A stretch of 64,000 nucleotides of DNA, taken from positions 1 through 64,000 of the forward strand of contig CALOGB020000174.1 of assembly GCA_942636505.2 (NCBI GenBank), read 5' to 3'. Positions 8,629-18,525 of the stretch are shown one piece after another. A program made the translations under genes and the position numbers. Below the pieces are notes generated by a model that worked only from the letters and a program-made list of their open reading frames with translations, was not told the DNA's origin and made no database searches. Origin of the DNA: an uncultured bacterium (GTDB lineage: Bacteria > Pseudomonadota > Alphaproteobacteria > Sphingomonadales > Sphingomonadaceae). Position 1 is the first letter of the stretch; every line of letters begins with the position of its first letter.

Positions 8629-10023
8629 TTACTCGTTCGCGTGAAAGAACCGCAGGATCACGCTCGTCCCGCTGGTCACCTCGCCAAACGCCACGGTCGC
8701 GTTGAGGCGAGTCGCTGCCGACCGCACGATCGCCAGGCCGAGGCCGCTTCCCTCCGGACTCCCAGTCGCGCCGAGCCGGACGAACCGGTCGAACGCCTTG
8801 TCGCGCTGGTCGATCGGTATCCCCGGCCCATCATCGACCACCGCGATCGTAGTTTCCGACGGCGTCGTCCGGAGCCTCACCGACACGGTGCCGCCGCGCC
8901 GGTTGTAGCGGATGCCGTTGTCGATCAGGTTCGACACGATCTCGAAGATCAGCGTGCGGTGGCCGGGAACGACGTGGCTGACCTCGGGGTCGCCCTCGAT
9001 CGTCAGGTCGATGCCGGCTTCGATCGCGCGGTTGATCTGGCGCGTGATGACCGCCACCGCCACCTCGCGCAGATCGACCGCCTCGAGTGGCGCGGACACG
9101 CCGGCCTCCTCGGCGCGCGCCAACGCCAGCAGCTGCGTCACCAGGCGTTCGAGGCGCACCACCGCGTCGGCGATCTCGTCGAGCGCGACGCTGCGTTCCG
9201 GGCCCGAGCCGCGGCGGGCGAGTGCGACCTGGACCTTCAGCACCGACAGCGGCGTGCGCATCTGATGCGAGGCGTCGGCGGTGAAGCGGCGGACGCCGAC
9301 GGTGGCGGTGTCGAGCTGCGCCAGCAGGCGGTCGAACGCACCGGCGAGCGGGCGAAGTTCGCTGGGAAGTGGGCCGGTGTCGAGCGGCGAGAAATCGGGG
9401 CGGGCGCGTCCATCACGTGCTTCGACGGCACCGCGCAGGCGGGCGAGCGGGCGGAGGCTCCAGCCTAACGCAGGCCGGATGAGCAACGCCGCGGCACCGA
9501 CGAGAACGCATTCGCCGATCAGCAACGCGAGCATCAGCCGACGGGTGAGCGCGCCGCGGTTGTCGAGCGTCTCGGCGATCTGGACGATCACGGGCTTGTC
9601 GATCCGGGGAAGCGAGCGGCGGACTTCGGCGATGCGGATCTGCTGGCCGCGGTAGCGCGCGAAGCGATAGCGCGGCACGTCGATGTCGAGCGTGGCGGGA
9701 TCGGGCGCCGGCAGATCCGCATAGCCGGTGAGCAGGTCCGGCCCGACGGCAACACGGTAATAGACGTTGTCGCGTTCGGTATTCTCCAGCATCCCGAACG
9801 CCGCGGATGGAAGGTCGAGCGTGACCTCGCCGCGTTCGACCTGCACCGTCTCGGCGATCGCGCCGAGCGCACCGCCGAGCACGCGGTCGTTGGTGCGGCG
9901 GACGACGTCGGCGATCAGCGTCGCACCGACCACGCCGATCAGGATCGCCGCCGCCAGCAACGGCCCGAGCACCGCGACCAGCAGACGCGTTCTCAGTGCG
10001 GGCGTGCGGGTCTCAGCCGGCAT
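8629..10023 (-). CDS. TctE-like sensor histidine kinase
   Basis: 464 residues with a membrane helix at about 14-38, a periplasmic sensor domain of the TctE type (about 40-160), a second helix (about 162-183), HAMP-like linker, HisKA domain with phospho-acceptor His253 in ASHQMRTPLS, and HATPase motifs N (NLIDNGIRYN), G1 (DDGPGIP) and G2 (GSGLGLAI). The start at 10023 was chosen because it overlaps the end of the upstream regulator by a few bases and puts the first helix near the N-terminus. TctE kinases sense tricarboxylates such as citrate; the divergent porin, binding protein and CitMHS genes fit that role. Confidence 0.9.
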   Translation of the reverse strand: MPAETRTPALRTRLLVAVLGPLLAAAILIGVVGATLIADVVRRTNDRVLGGALGAIAETVQVERGEVTLDLPSAAFGMLENTERDNVYYRVAVGPDLLTGYADLPAPDPATLDIDVPRYRFARYRGQQIRIAEVRRSLPRIDKPVIVQIAETLDNRGALTRRLMLALLIGECVLVGAAALLIRPALGWSLRPLARLRGAVEARDGRARPDFSPLDTGPLPSELRPLAGAFDRLLAQLDTATVGVRRFTADASHQMRTPLSVLKVQVALARRGSGPERSVALDEIADAVVRLERLVTQLLALARAEEAGVSAPLEAVDLREVAVAVITRQINRAIEAGIDLTIEGDPEVSHVVPGHRTLIFEIVSNLIDNGIRYNRRGGTVSVRLRTTPSETTIAVVDDGPGIPIDQRDKAFDRFVRLGATGSPEGSGLGLAIVRSAATRLNATVAFGEVTSGTSVILRFFHANE

Positions 10024-10678
10024 CGAGCATATAGCCGACCCCGCGGACGGTGCGGATACCGGGGCCATCGGGCGCTAGCTTGCCGCGGAGGCGCGTGACA
10101 TGGACCTCGATCGCGTTGTCGCCGACTGGCTCGTCGAACCCGAACACCTCGCCGATCAGCAACGCTCGGGGGACGACCCGTCCGGCGCGGGTTGCAAGTG
10201 CCTCCAGCACCGCACGCTCCCGCCGACGCAGGTCGAGCGCACGACCGGCGATGTCCGCGTCACCAGTCGAGCGGTTGATCGTCAGCGTACCGACGCTCAG
10301 CACCGGCAGCGGATCGCCCCCGCGCCGCCGCCCCAGCGCTCGGACACGCGCCTCCAGTTCCTCGGGCTCGAACGGCTTCCGCAGGTAATCGTCAGCGCCG
10401 AGGTCGAGCCCGCGCACCCGGTCGTCGAGCGCATCGCGCGCGGTCAGCATCAACACCGGCACGCGTTCGCCGCGCCGCCGCAGCGTCTCCAGCACAGTGA
10501 ACCCGTCGATACCGGGCAACCCGACGTCGAGGATCACCAGCGCGTACGGCTCCCCCGCGACCACCGACAACGCGTCCTCGCCCGTTGCGACGTGATCGAC
10601 CGCATTACCGCCCGCGCGCAGCAACGCCGCGATGCTGCGCGCCAACGCCGCGTCGTCCTCGATCAGCAGGATGCGCAT
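10013..10678 (-). CDS. TctD-like OmpR-family response regulator
   Basis: 221 residues. The receiver domain has E7-D8-D9, phospho-acceptor Asp51 (LVILDVGLPG), Thr79 and Lys101 (LRKPF); the winged-helix DNA-binding domain (about 126-220) ends with the family motif IRTVRGVGYML. The start is the ATG immediately before RILLIEDD. It overlaps the kinase start, so both come from one mRNA. Its own promoter must lie in the 91-base gap shared with the divergent binding-protein gene, which is the likely site of control of both transcripts. Confidence 0.92.
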   Translation of the reverse strand: MRILLIEDDAALARSIAALLRAGGNAVDHVATGEDALSVVAGEPYALVILDVGLPGIDGFTVLETLRRRGERVPVLMLTARDALDDRVRGLDLGADDYLRKPFEPEELEARVRALGRRRGGDPLPVLSVGTLTINRSTGDADIAGRALDLRRRERAVLEALATRAGRVVPRALLIGEVFGFDEPVGDNAIEVHVTRLRGKLAPDGPGIRTVRGVGYMLDAG

Positions 10679-10769
10679 GAAAAACCATGAAAGGTTGGTG
10701 ACAGGTTCGGTTCGTACTCCACCGTTGCAGTCTATCCGAACACAGAGACGGAAGGCGAGGAGAGTGACG
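10679..10769. promoter_or_regulatory. Divergent promoter region between regulator and citrate-uptake genes
   Basis: This 91-base gap separates the two-component genes (minus) from the binding-protein, porin and transporter genes (plus), so promoters in both directions must be packed here. Near its left end a short direct repeat (CATGAAAAA, CATGAAAGG) and the run GGTTCGGTTCG are visible, possible regulator sites. GGCGAGGAGAG precedes the plus-strand ATG as ribosome-binding site. No clean -35/-10 pair can be assigned by eye. Confidence 0.4.
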
Positions 10770-11852
10770 ATGGCACGAATTTTAGTGAAGATCGCGATAC
10801 TGACCGGGCTGTCGACGCTTGCCGCGACGGCCGTGGCGCAGCGCCCTGCCAACTACCCGCGCTCCTACGACCAGCTGATCTCCGACGCGCGTGCCGAGCG
10901 GCAGGTGCGGATCTACGGCAATGCCGATCGCGCCGAACTGCTGCCCGTCGTCGCCGCGTTCCGGAAGCGCTATCCGGGCATCACCGTGCTGTACGCGGAC
11001 ATCGGCTCGACCGAGATGTACCGCCGCTTCGTCACCGAGACGCGCGCGCGCCGCATGTCAGCCGATCTCGTCTGGTCGTCGGCGATGGACCTCCAGGTGA
11101 AGCTGATCAACGACGGCTTCGCGCAAGGCTATGCGAGCCCGGAAAAGCCCGCGCTGCCGCCCGTATCGGTGTGGAAGAACATGGGCTTTGGCGTCACCGC
11201 GGAGCCGATCGGGATCGTCTACAACAAGCGCCTCGTGCCCGCCGGACAGGTGCCGCGCACGCACGCCGCGCTGGAGACATGGCTGCGGAAGAATGCGCGC
11301 GCCCTGACAGGCCGGGTGACCACGTTCGATCCGGCGCGCTCGAATGTCGGCTATCTGTACCTGTCGGAGGACCTCGCGATCACGCGCGACACGCGGTCGT
11401 TGCTGGAGGCGATCGCCGCGACCAAGCCTGTCCTCGCGCAGACCAGCGAGCCGATGCTGCGCGGCGTCGCCGAGGGGCGGCAGGCGATCGCGTACAACGT
11501 CATCGGATCGTACGCGGTCGAACGCGCGCGGACCGATCCCCGCATCGGCGTCGCGTTCCTCCAGGACTATACGATCGTCACCTCGCGGATCGCGTTCATC
11601 GCCCGCGAGGCCGCGCACCCCGCGGCGGCGAAGCTGTTCCTCGATTTCCTGCTGTCGCGCGAAGGGCAGTCGCTGCTCGCGAAACGCAGCCTGTGGCCGG
11701 TCCGCACCGACGTTTCCGCGCGCCGTCTTCCCTCGAGCCAGGCGCGGCCAATCCGCGTGGGGCCACAACTTCTCGTCAACCTCGACCGCGTCAAGCGCCA
11801 GCGTTTCCTGCGCGACTGGACCGCGATTCTCGCCACCGGAGCCCAACAATGA
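10770..11852 (+). CDS. Periplasmic extracellular solute-binding protein (AfuA/FutA-like fold)
   Basis: 360 residues with a Sec signal peptide (cleavage after ATAVAQ, about residue 23) and a type II binding-protein fold: an opening QVRIYGNAD strand, the hinge motif SADLVWSSAMD, and the PIGIVYNKRLVP strand typical of iron/organophosphonate-type binding proteins. No permease or ATPase gene is nearby, so it is either an orphan or works as a ligand-presenting partner of the sensor kinase or the transporter downstream. Its stop overlaps the porin start as ATGA. The ligand is probably a tricarboxylate or its metal complex, inferred from context only. Confidence 0.85.
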   Translation: MARILVKIAILTGLSTLAATAVAQRPANYPRSYDQLISDARAERQVRIYGNADRAELLPVVAAFRKRYPGITVLYADIGSTEMYRRFVTETRARRMSADLVWSSAMDLQVKLINDGFAQGYASPEKPALPPVSVWKNMGFGVTAEPIGIVYNKRLVPAGQVPRTHAALETWLRKNARALTGRVTTFDPARSNVGYLYLSEDLAITRDTRSLLEAIAATKPVLAQTSEPMLRGVAEGRQAIAYNVIGSYAVERARTDPRIGVAFLQDYTIVTSRIAFIAREAAHPAAAKLFLDFLLSREGQSLLAKRSLWPVRTDVSARRLPSSQARPIRVGPQLLVNLDRVKRQRFLRDWTAILATGAQQ

Positions 11853-13330
11853 CTCTCTTCCGTACCGGGTGCGCCGCACTCGCGCTGATCGCCGCGACTC
11901 CGGCGCTGGCCCAGACTCCGAGCGACGCCGACCTTGCCGCGCTCGTGCGTGCGCAGGCTACCGAGATCGCCGCACTGAAGTCGCGGCTCGACCGGCTGGA
12001 GAACAACGCGGCCGTCGCGCAGGCGTCCGCGCCCGCAGCGCCGTTGCAGCTGGCACCGCAGGCAGTCGCGCAGAATAACGAGCCGCGCCGCACCCTGCCG
12101 TTCGCGCCACAGCTCGCCCCTCCGGGCCCCGCCGACCGCAGCGTCGCGCAGGCGGTCGCCGCACGCGACAATCCGTCGGGCGTGACCACCGAATGGGGTG
12201 CGGGCCTGCCCGTCTTCCACTCGGCGGACGGCGTCTACACGTTCAAGCCGCGCGGGCGCATCCTGACCGACGTCAGCTCGAGCTTCGGCTCGAAATACGA
12301 CGGCCGCAACATCACCACGACGGGCATGCGCGCACTCCGCCTCGGCCTCGAAGGCGGCGTCGGCACGCACTTCTTCTACCAGTTCGAGAGCGACTTCTCG
12401 GAGAACGAGGTCGACGTCGTCACCGCGTTCGTCGGCTGGCGCAACAAGATCAAGCCGGGTCTCGATTACGACGTCCGCGCCGGCCACTTGTTCAACGATC
12501 GCGGCTTCGAAGGCTCGACCGGCTCGGACTCGACCCCGTTCCTGGAGCGCACCACGGTCGCCACCGCGATCATCCCGCAGCGTGGGTTCTACGGCGTAGG
12601 GATCATGCCGCGCATCTTCTGGAAGACCGGCCACGCATCGGTGACGATCACCGGCGACCGGATCGACGGCACGCAGACCGTCGGCGACAGCCGCACGGTG
12701 CTCGGCCGCGCGCACTGGAACCCGATCAAGTCCGATACCGGCGTGCTGCACATCGGCGCGTGGGGCTTCGACGAGTCGCTGTCGTCGGTCGCGGGCACGC
12801 TGACGCGCAACACGGTGATCGGCGGGCGCTTCAACGGCGCGTTGCGCGTGTCGACCGGCCCGCTGATCGGCGGCACCGGCACGACCGGCTACGGCGTCGA
12901 GCTCGGCGGCTATCGCGGGCCGCTGTGGGTGATGGGCGAAGCGGGCCGCCGCAACGCGCGGCTCGACGGCGGTCGCCCCGATTTCGTCAGCAAGGCGTGG
13001 AGCGTCTCGGGCGGTCTGTTCCTGACCGGCGACCTGCCGCCGTACAACCCGCGGCTCGGCAGCTTCGGCCAGCCCAAGGTGCTGAAGCCGACCTTCGACG
13101 GCGGCGTCGGCGCGATCGAACTCACCGCGCGCTACGAAAGCCTCGATTTCGACAATCTGCTGACCGGCGGCGACGGCTGGGCGGCGACGGTAGGCGTCAA
13201 CTGGTACCTCAACTCCTTCACCCGTTTCCAGGTGAACGCGATCCAGTGGAACACCGACAACCGCGCCGGCGACTATGTCGGCAACGACAGCGGCCAGACG
13301 CTCAGCGCCCGCGTCGGCGTCACCTTCTGA
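11849..13330 (+). CDS. OprO/OprP-family outer-membrane porin
   Basis: 493 residues: signal peptide (cleavage near ALAQ, residue 22), a short coiled-coil stretch (about 30-55, IAALKSRLDRLENN), a Pro/Ala/Gln linker, then a phosphate-selective-porin-type beta barrel beginning YTFKPRGRILTD and ending in a C-terminal Phe (RVGVTF), the usual signal for the BAM machinery. The N-terminal coiled coil is typical of trimeric OprP-like porins. Translation is coupled to the binding protein by an ATGA overlap. In this setting it most likely admits citrate-like anions rather than phosphate. Confidence 0.9.
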   Translation: MTLFRTGCAALALIAATPALAQTPSDADLAALVRAQATEIAALKSRLDRLENNAAVAQASAPAAPLQLAPQAVAQNNEPRRTLPFAPQLAPPGPADRSVAQAVAARDNPSGVTTEWGAGLPVFHSADGVYTFKPRGRILTDVSSSFGSKYDGRNITTTGMRALRLGLEGGVGTHFFYQFESDFSENEVDVVTAFVGWRNKIKPGLDYDVRAGHLFNDRGFEGSTGSDSTPFLERTTVATAIIPQRGFYGVGIMPRIFWKTGHASVTITGDRIDGTQTVGDSRTVLGRAHWNPIKSDTGVLHIGAWGFDESLSSVAGTLTRNTVIGGRFNGALRVSTGPLIGGTGTTGYGVELGGYRGPLWVMGEAGRRNARLDGGRPDFVSKAWSVSGGLFLTGDLPPYNPRLGSFGQPKVLKPTFDGGVGAIELTARYESLDFDNLLTGGDGWAATVGVNWYLNSFTRFQVNAIQWNTDNRAGDYVGNDSGQTLSARVGVTF

Positions 13331-13378
13331 TGCTGGATGCTGGTCCTGTTTTTGGCGCTGCAAGCAGTATCCCGCCTC

Positions 13379-13463
13379 CCGTCATCCTGACGAAAGTCAG
13401 GACCCAGGGTTACAGGGTGCAGCGCTGCGTGGCTCTGGGTCCTGACTTTCGTCAGGATGACGG
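13379..13463. repeat. Dispersed palindromic repeat, family A, copy 1
   Basis: Two perfectly complementary 29-base arms (13379-13407 and 13435-13463), each built on GTCATCCTGACGAAAGTCAG, flank a 27-base centre. The same arms occur at 49755-49839 with a different centre, so this is a dispersed element rather than a one-off terminator. It sits between the porin stop and the citrate transporter and could stabilise or terminate the mRNA. Confidence 0.9.
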
Positions 13464-13553
13464 AGTGTTCGTGGCGGCCCCCGCGACGATAGCAGCGGCG
13501 GTTTACGTGACCGCGCGCTTTCCCTTTTTCACGCCCTTTTCTAGGACGATGCG

Positions 13554-14855
13554 ATGAACCTTGCCCTGCTCGGCTTCCTGATGGTCGCCACGTTCATGAC
13601 GTTGATCATGACCAAGAAGATGACGCCGCTGGTCGCGCTCATCGTGATCCCGTCGATCTTCGGCGTGTTCGCGGGTGAGGCCGCGGGTCTCGGCCCCATG
13701 ATGATCGACGGCATCAAGAACCTAGCGCCGACCGGCGTCATGCTGCTGTTCGCGATCCTGTTCTTCTCGACGATGACCGACACGGGCCTGTTCGATCCGC
13801 TGGTCGGGCGGCTGATCCGGATGGTCCACGGCGATCCGATGCGGATCCTGATCGGCACGGTCGTGCTGTGCGCGCTCGTCAGCCTCGATGGCGACGGGTC
13901 GACCACCTACATCATCACGATCGCTGCGCTGCTGCCGCTCTACAAGCGTTTCAACATGAACCGGTTGTACCTCGTCTGCCTGTTGATGACGACGAGCGGG
14001 ATCATGAACCTGACGCCGTGGGGCGGGCCGACCGCGCGCGCAGCGAGTGCACTGAAGCTCGATCCGGCGACGCTGTTCCTGCCGCTGATCCCCGGCATGA
14101 TCGCCGGGCTCGCCTTCCTGATCGGTCTCGCCGTCTATTTCGGGCGGAAAGAGCGCGTCCGGATGGGTGAAGCGGGGATCACCGCGGACACCGAGTTCAC
14201 CGGCATGGCCGTCTCGCAATATCCCGAGGCGCGCCGGCCGAAACTGATCTGGTTCAACGCCGCGCTCGTCATCACGCTGCTGACGTTGCTGGTCTGGGGC
14301 ATCCTGCCGCTGTCGGTGCTGATGATGCTGGCGTTCGCGATCGCGATGATCGTCAACTACCCCGGCGTCGCCGACCAGAAGGAGCGCATCTCCGCACATG
14401 CTGGCAACGTGCTGGCGGTGGTGTCGCTGATCTTCGCGGCGGGCATCTTCACCGGGATCCTCGGCGGCACCGGCATGGTCGAGGCGATGAGCAAGGCGGT
14501 GGTCGGCGTGATCCCGCCCGCGCTCGGGCCGTACATGGCACCGATCACCGCGGTGCTGAGCATGCCGTTCACCTTCTTCATCTCGAACGATGCGTTCTAT
14601 TTCGGGATGCTGCCGATCCTTGCCGAGGCCGGCGCGCATTACGGCGTCGCGCCCGAGGCGATCGCCCGCGCGTCGCTGATGGGGCAGCCGGTCCATCTGC
14701 TCAGCCCGCTGGTGCCGTCGACCTATCTGCTGGTCAGCCTGGTCGGCATCGACCTCGCCGATCACCAGCGCTTCACGCTCGTGCCCGCGATCGCGGTCTG
14801 CGTGGTGATGACGATCGTCGGCATGATCGCGCTCGCCTTCCCGTTCGTCGCCTGA
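13554..14855 (+). CDS. CitMHS-family citrate/H+ or metal-citrate symporter
   Basis: 433 residues with about 11-12 hydrophobic segments and no signal peptide. The family motif region LDGDGSTTYIIT (about 105-116) and the second repeat FISNDAFYFG (about 343-352) match CitM/CitH transporters, which take up citrate as divalent-metal complexes. It follows the porin by 220 bases including a palindromic repeat. With the TctDE-like regulators, binding protein and porin it completes an outer- to inner-membrane route for citrate. CitH-TctDE clusters of similar content occur in Xanthomonas. Confidence 0.93.
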   Translation: MNLALLGFLMVATFMTLIMTKKMTPLVALIVIPSIFGVFAGEAAGLGPMMIDGIKNLAPTGVMLLFAILFFSTMTDTGLFDPLVGRLIRMVHGDPMRILIGTVVLCALVSLDGDGSTTYIITIAALLPLYKRFNMNRLYLVCLLMTTSGIMNLTPWGGPTARAASALKLDPATLFLPLIPGMIAGLAFLIGLAVYFGRKERVRMGEAGITADTEFTGMAVSQYPEARRPKLIWFNAALVITLLTLLVWGILPLSVLMMLAFAIAMIVNYPGVADQKERISAHAGNVLAVVSLIFAAGIFTGILGGTGMVEAMSKAVVGVIPPALGPYMAPITAVLSMPFTFFISNDAFYFGMLPILAEAGAHYGVAPEAIARASLMGQPVHLLSPLVPSTYLLVSLVGIDLADHQRFTLVPAIAVCVVMTIVGMIALAFPFVA

Positions 14856-14895
14856 GGTGAGCATCCCCGCAACCCGCCGCTACCGGAGATTTCGC

Positions 14896-15555
14896 ATGGT
14901 CCGACCGCGTACACCGTTGATGCTGCTCCCCGCGATGGGCTGCGACGGGCAGCTCTGGGCCCGCCAGATCGTCGACCTCGCCGCCGTCGCACAGGTCGAG
15001 TTCGGCGACCTGTCGCAGGACGATACGCTGTCCGAAATGGCCGCGCGCGTGCTCGCCAGCGCACCGCCGCGGTTCGCGGTCGCCGGCGTCAGCCTCGGCG
15101 GCTACGTCGCGATGGAGATGGTGCGGCAAGCCCCCGACCGTATCGAGCGGATCGCATTGTTCGGCACCCGCGCGTCGATGGAAGTGCGCCCGCGCACCGT
15201 CGTCGGCCAGGGCCTGCTCGCCACCGCGCCGCATGCCGACCCGCGCCTGACCGCGATCGTCGCCGGCCCCGCACAGGCGATGGCGGAGCGCGTCGGCCAG
15301 ACCGTCTTCGAACGCCAGCAACGCGCGCTGCTCGCGCGTCCCGACATCAGCGAGGCGATCGCCGCGATCCACGTCCCGACGCTGGTAGCCGTCGGCGACC
15401 GTGACCTGATCTGCACCCCCGACGACGCACGCGCGCTGAGTGCGCGGATCGAGGGCTCGCGGTTCCACATGCTGCGCTCCTGCGGCCACCTCGCACCGAT
15501 GGAGCGTCCCGGCGAAGTCACCGCGCTACTCCGTCAGTGGCTGAAGACCGGCTGA
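14896..15555 (+). CDS. Alpha/beta-fold hydrolase
   Basis: 219 residues with the nucleophile elbow GVSLGG near residue 73, the acid in VGDRDLICTP and the histidine in SCGHLAPME, a complete Ser-Asp-His triad. The ATG at 14896 was chosen over an in-frame GTG at 14857 because GGAG lies 9 bases upstream and the protein then starts right before the first strand. It follows the citrate transporter by 40 bases and may be read through from it. Similar small hydrolases act on esters or lactones; the substrate is unknown. Confidence 0.82.
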   Translation: MVRPRTPLMLLPAMGCDGQLWARQIVDLAAVAQVEFGDLSQDDTLSEMAARVLASAPPRFAVAGVSLGGYVAMEMVRQAPDRIERIALFGTRASMEVRPRTVVGQGLLATAPHADPRLTAIVAGPAQAMAERVGQTVFERQQRALLARPDISEAIAAIHVPTLVAVGDRDLICTPDDARALSARIEGSRFHMLRSCGHLAPMERPGEVTALLRQWLKTG

Positions 15556-15733
15556 TCGATTAGGAGGGTCCTCTGCCAGGACCGTGCAGGCGCCGTTCGC
15601 TCGACGGTCGGCATGGACACCCTGCTCTTCGATGAGATGCATCGTGACCTCGACCGACGACCAGCGTCCCGTATCGGCAACCCTGTGGTCGACCGGGCTC
15701 GAGCCCGCCATCGTCCCGCGCTCACGACAGGCG

Positions 15734-15774
15734 TTTCCCAGCTAGGCGCCGGCCTCCGCCGGGGAGGTGTGAAC
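15734..15774. repeat. Half copy of palindromic repeat family D
   Basis: GCGCCGGCCTCCGCCGGGG followed by GGTGTGAAC resembles one arm of the family D elements found at 18488, 25041, 38059, 39104 and 53201, with no matching second arm. The rest of the gap between 15556 and 15806 shows nothing recognisable. Confidence 0.5.
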
Positions 15775-15806
15775 GGCGGGCTCCTGTGTAACTCCGGGAT
15801 TGGAAG

Positions 15807-16844
15807 CTACTCGATCACCCAAGCCTCGCCGGCGACGGGCGTGCGGAAGCGGCTGATGGGAATGTGTTCGCGTAGCAGCGCCGCGCGGAGGTGATCGGGG
15901 GGTTCGTTGATCCCCTCTGACGTCAGCTCGAACGTGCCCCAGTGGACGCCGATCGCATAGGCTGCGCCGAGTTGTTCGAACGCGGTCACCGCCTGGTCCG
16001 GGCCGATGTGGTTGTCGGTTTCGTGTCCTGCGAAATGATACGCGCCGATCGGCAGGATCGCGAGGCGGATTGGGCCGGCTGCGCGCGCTTCGGTTGCCCA
16101 GCGCATGTCGCCGGGGCCGGTGTCGCCTGCGAAATAGAGGTTCCCACCGGGTAGCGTCACGGTGAAGCCCGCCCATAAGGTCTTGTCGCGGTCGCCGGGG
16201 TCGTACTCGCTCCAGTGGTGCGCGCGGTCGACGATCACGTCGATGCTGGGACGTAGCGTCACGCGCCCGCCCCAGTCGCGCGCGACCGCATGGATGCCGC
16301 TGCGGGCGAGGATCTGGTCGTTGCCGAGACCGGTCACGATCAGCGGCTTGTCGCGGTGCCAGAGTCGTCGCATCGCGGTCATGTCGAGATGATCGCGGTG
16401 GTTGTGGCTGAGCAGGATCAGGTCGATCTTCGGCAGGTCCGCGAGACGCACGCCGGGTTCGCGGACGCGCTTCACGCCGACGAACTGGACCGGGGACGAG
16501 CGTTCGAGCCACATTGGATCGGTTAGGATGTTGAGCCCCTGGGTCTGCACCAGCACGGTCGAATGGCCGATCCAGGTAACGCGCATCGTCTGGCCCTCGA
16601 CTCGCGCCGGCGGGCGCGTCGGCGTGACGGGCACCTTGGGCCAGCTTCGGTAGGGTGGCTTCACGAGATTACGGAGCAGCGCGACCGGGCCCTGCTTTTG
16701 CTCGCCGGTGCTGCCCTGCACGCCGTCAGGGTTGAAGAAGCGCGTCCCGTCGAAGTGATTGCTCAGCGGAAAGGTCTTTGTCGGCGGCGTTGCGCAGCCG
16801 GCGAGAAGCGTGAGCGCGAGCAGTATCGAGCGAGGGCGGATCAT
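15807..16844 (-). CDS. MBL-fold metallohydrolase lipoprotein (NAPE-PLD/UlaG-like)
   Basis: 345 residues with a lipoprotein signal (lipobox LLAGC, Cys16). The metallo-beta-lactamase core holds the metal ligands HNHRDHLD near residue 146, GDTG near 243 and HWGTFELTSE near 299, the pattern of the N-acyl-phosphatidylethanolamine-hydrolysing phospholipase D group. Anchoring in the envelope suggests a lipid or periplasmic phosphodiester substrate. It is divergent from the DUF4337 gene with a 68-base gap. A hydrolase of this fold is certain; the NAPE-PLD activity is a family inference. Confidence 0.87.
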   Translation of the reverse strand: MIRPRSILLALTLLAGCATPPTKTFPLSNHFDGTRFFNPDGVQGSTGEQKQGPVALLRNLVKPPYRSWPKVPVTPTRPPARVEGQTMRVTWIGHSTVLVQTQGLNILTDPMWLERSSPVQFVGVKRVREPGVRLADLPKIDLILLSHNHRDHLDMTAMRRLWHRDKPLIVTGLGNDQILARSGIHAVARDWGGRVTLRPSIDVIVDRAHHWSEYDPGDRDKTLWAGFTVTLPGGNLYFAGDTGPGDMRWATEARAAGPIRLAILPIGAYHFAGHETDNHIGPDQAVTAFEQLGAAYAIGVHWGTFELTSEGINEPPDHLRAALLREHIPISRFRTPVAGEAWVIE

Positions 16845-16912
16845 GGCGCGCTGAAGACTATGTCACGCGATCATCAGCGTCCAGTCACGCGCGGAGGGCC
16901 ATAGCGACGAGC

Positions 16913-17488
16913 ATGGACGATGATTTCGAAGTGCGCGGGTTGCACGAGCAGCTGTCGGAGGAACGCGCGGTCAAGGGTGAGGCGTTCGACCAGCGGATCG
17001 CATTGTTCACCGCGATCCTGGCGACGCTGGCGGCGGTGACCAGTTTTCTCGGCGGGCATACGCAGAACGAGGCGTTGCTCCACAAGAACGAGGCGGTGCT
17101 GATCAAGGCTCAAGCGTCGGATGCGTGGGGCTATTACCAGGCGGAGGATTTGAAGCGGCATATCGCGCAGATGGAGGTCGACCTCGCGCCGCCCGGGTTC
17201 GGTGCGACGCAGATGGCGACGCACCGAGCGGATATCGCGCGGTACAAGGCGCGGGGGACGGCGTTGAAGCGGGAGGCGGAGACGCTCGATCGGCGCTCGG
17301 CGGCGGCGGATGGGGAGTCGGACGAGGCGCTGCGGCCGCATACGAAGCTGGCGCTGGCGGTGACCGCGATCCAAGTGGCGATCGCGCTGGCGTCGATTAC
17401 CGCGCTGACCGGGCGGCGGTGGTTGCTGTGGGTTGCGGGGGCTGCTGCGCTGGTGGGGGCGGTGTTGGCGGGGTTGGCTTGGTTCTGA
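16913..17488 (+). CDS. DUF4337 membrane protein
   Basis: 191 residues: a soluble N-terminal helix, one transmembrane segment (about 29-47), a long charged helical region that may be coiled coil (about 55-145), and two close C-terminal transmembrane segments (about 147-190). This order is that of the DUF4337 family, of unknown function. CGGAGGG lies upstream of the ATG. The coiled-coil region between membrane helices suggests a structural or scaffold role, but nothing more can be said. Confidence 0.8.
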   Translation: MDDDFEVRGLHEQLSEERAVKGEAFDQRIALFTAILATLAAVTSFLGGHTQNEALLHKNEAVLIKAQASDAWGYYQAEDLKRHIAQMEVDLAPPGFGATQMATHRADIARYKARGTALKREAETLDRRSAAADGESDEALRPHTKLALAVTAIQVAIALASITALTGRRWLLWVAGAAALVGAVLAGLAWF

Positions 17489-17490
17489 AC

Positions 17491-17518
17491 TGATCCTCCC
17501 CCGCCAGGGGGAGGATTA
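17491..17518. repeat. Short palindrome (single arm of family C)
   Basis: GATCCTCCCCCGCCAGGGGG followed by AGGATT is self-complementary and equals the outer arm of the family C repeats at 34021 and 53302. It lies between the converging ends of the DUF4337 and amidase genes and may act as a bidirectional hairpin. Confidence 0.7.
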
Positions 17519-17523
17519 AGTCT

Positions 17524-18384
<861 letters not shown>

Positions 18385-18487
18385 GGCGGCGCATATAATG
18401 GCGGGTGCAGGGAAGTGCGAGCCTTTCGCTTTGCCGTTCCCTTGCGGCGGCGGTGGTTCAGGGTCTCGGGCGGTATCGTGTGTGATC

Positions 18488-18514
18488 CTGGGCCCCCGCC
18501 TTCGCGGGGGAACT
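18488..18514. repeat. Half copy of palindromic repeat family D
   Basis: CTGGGCCCCCGCCTTCGCGG and the following GGGAAC are identical to the right arm of the complete element at 38059-38138. The left arm is missing. The arm ends beside AGGAG, the ribosome-binding site used here for the downstream glycosylase gene. Confidence 0.75.
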
Positions 18515-18525
18515 AGGAGCTGCGA

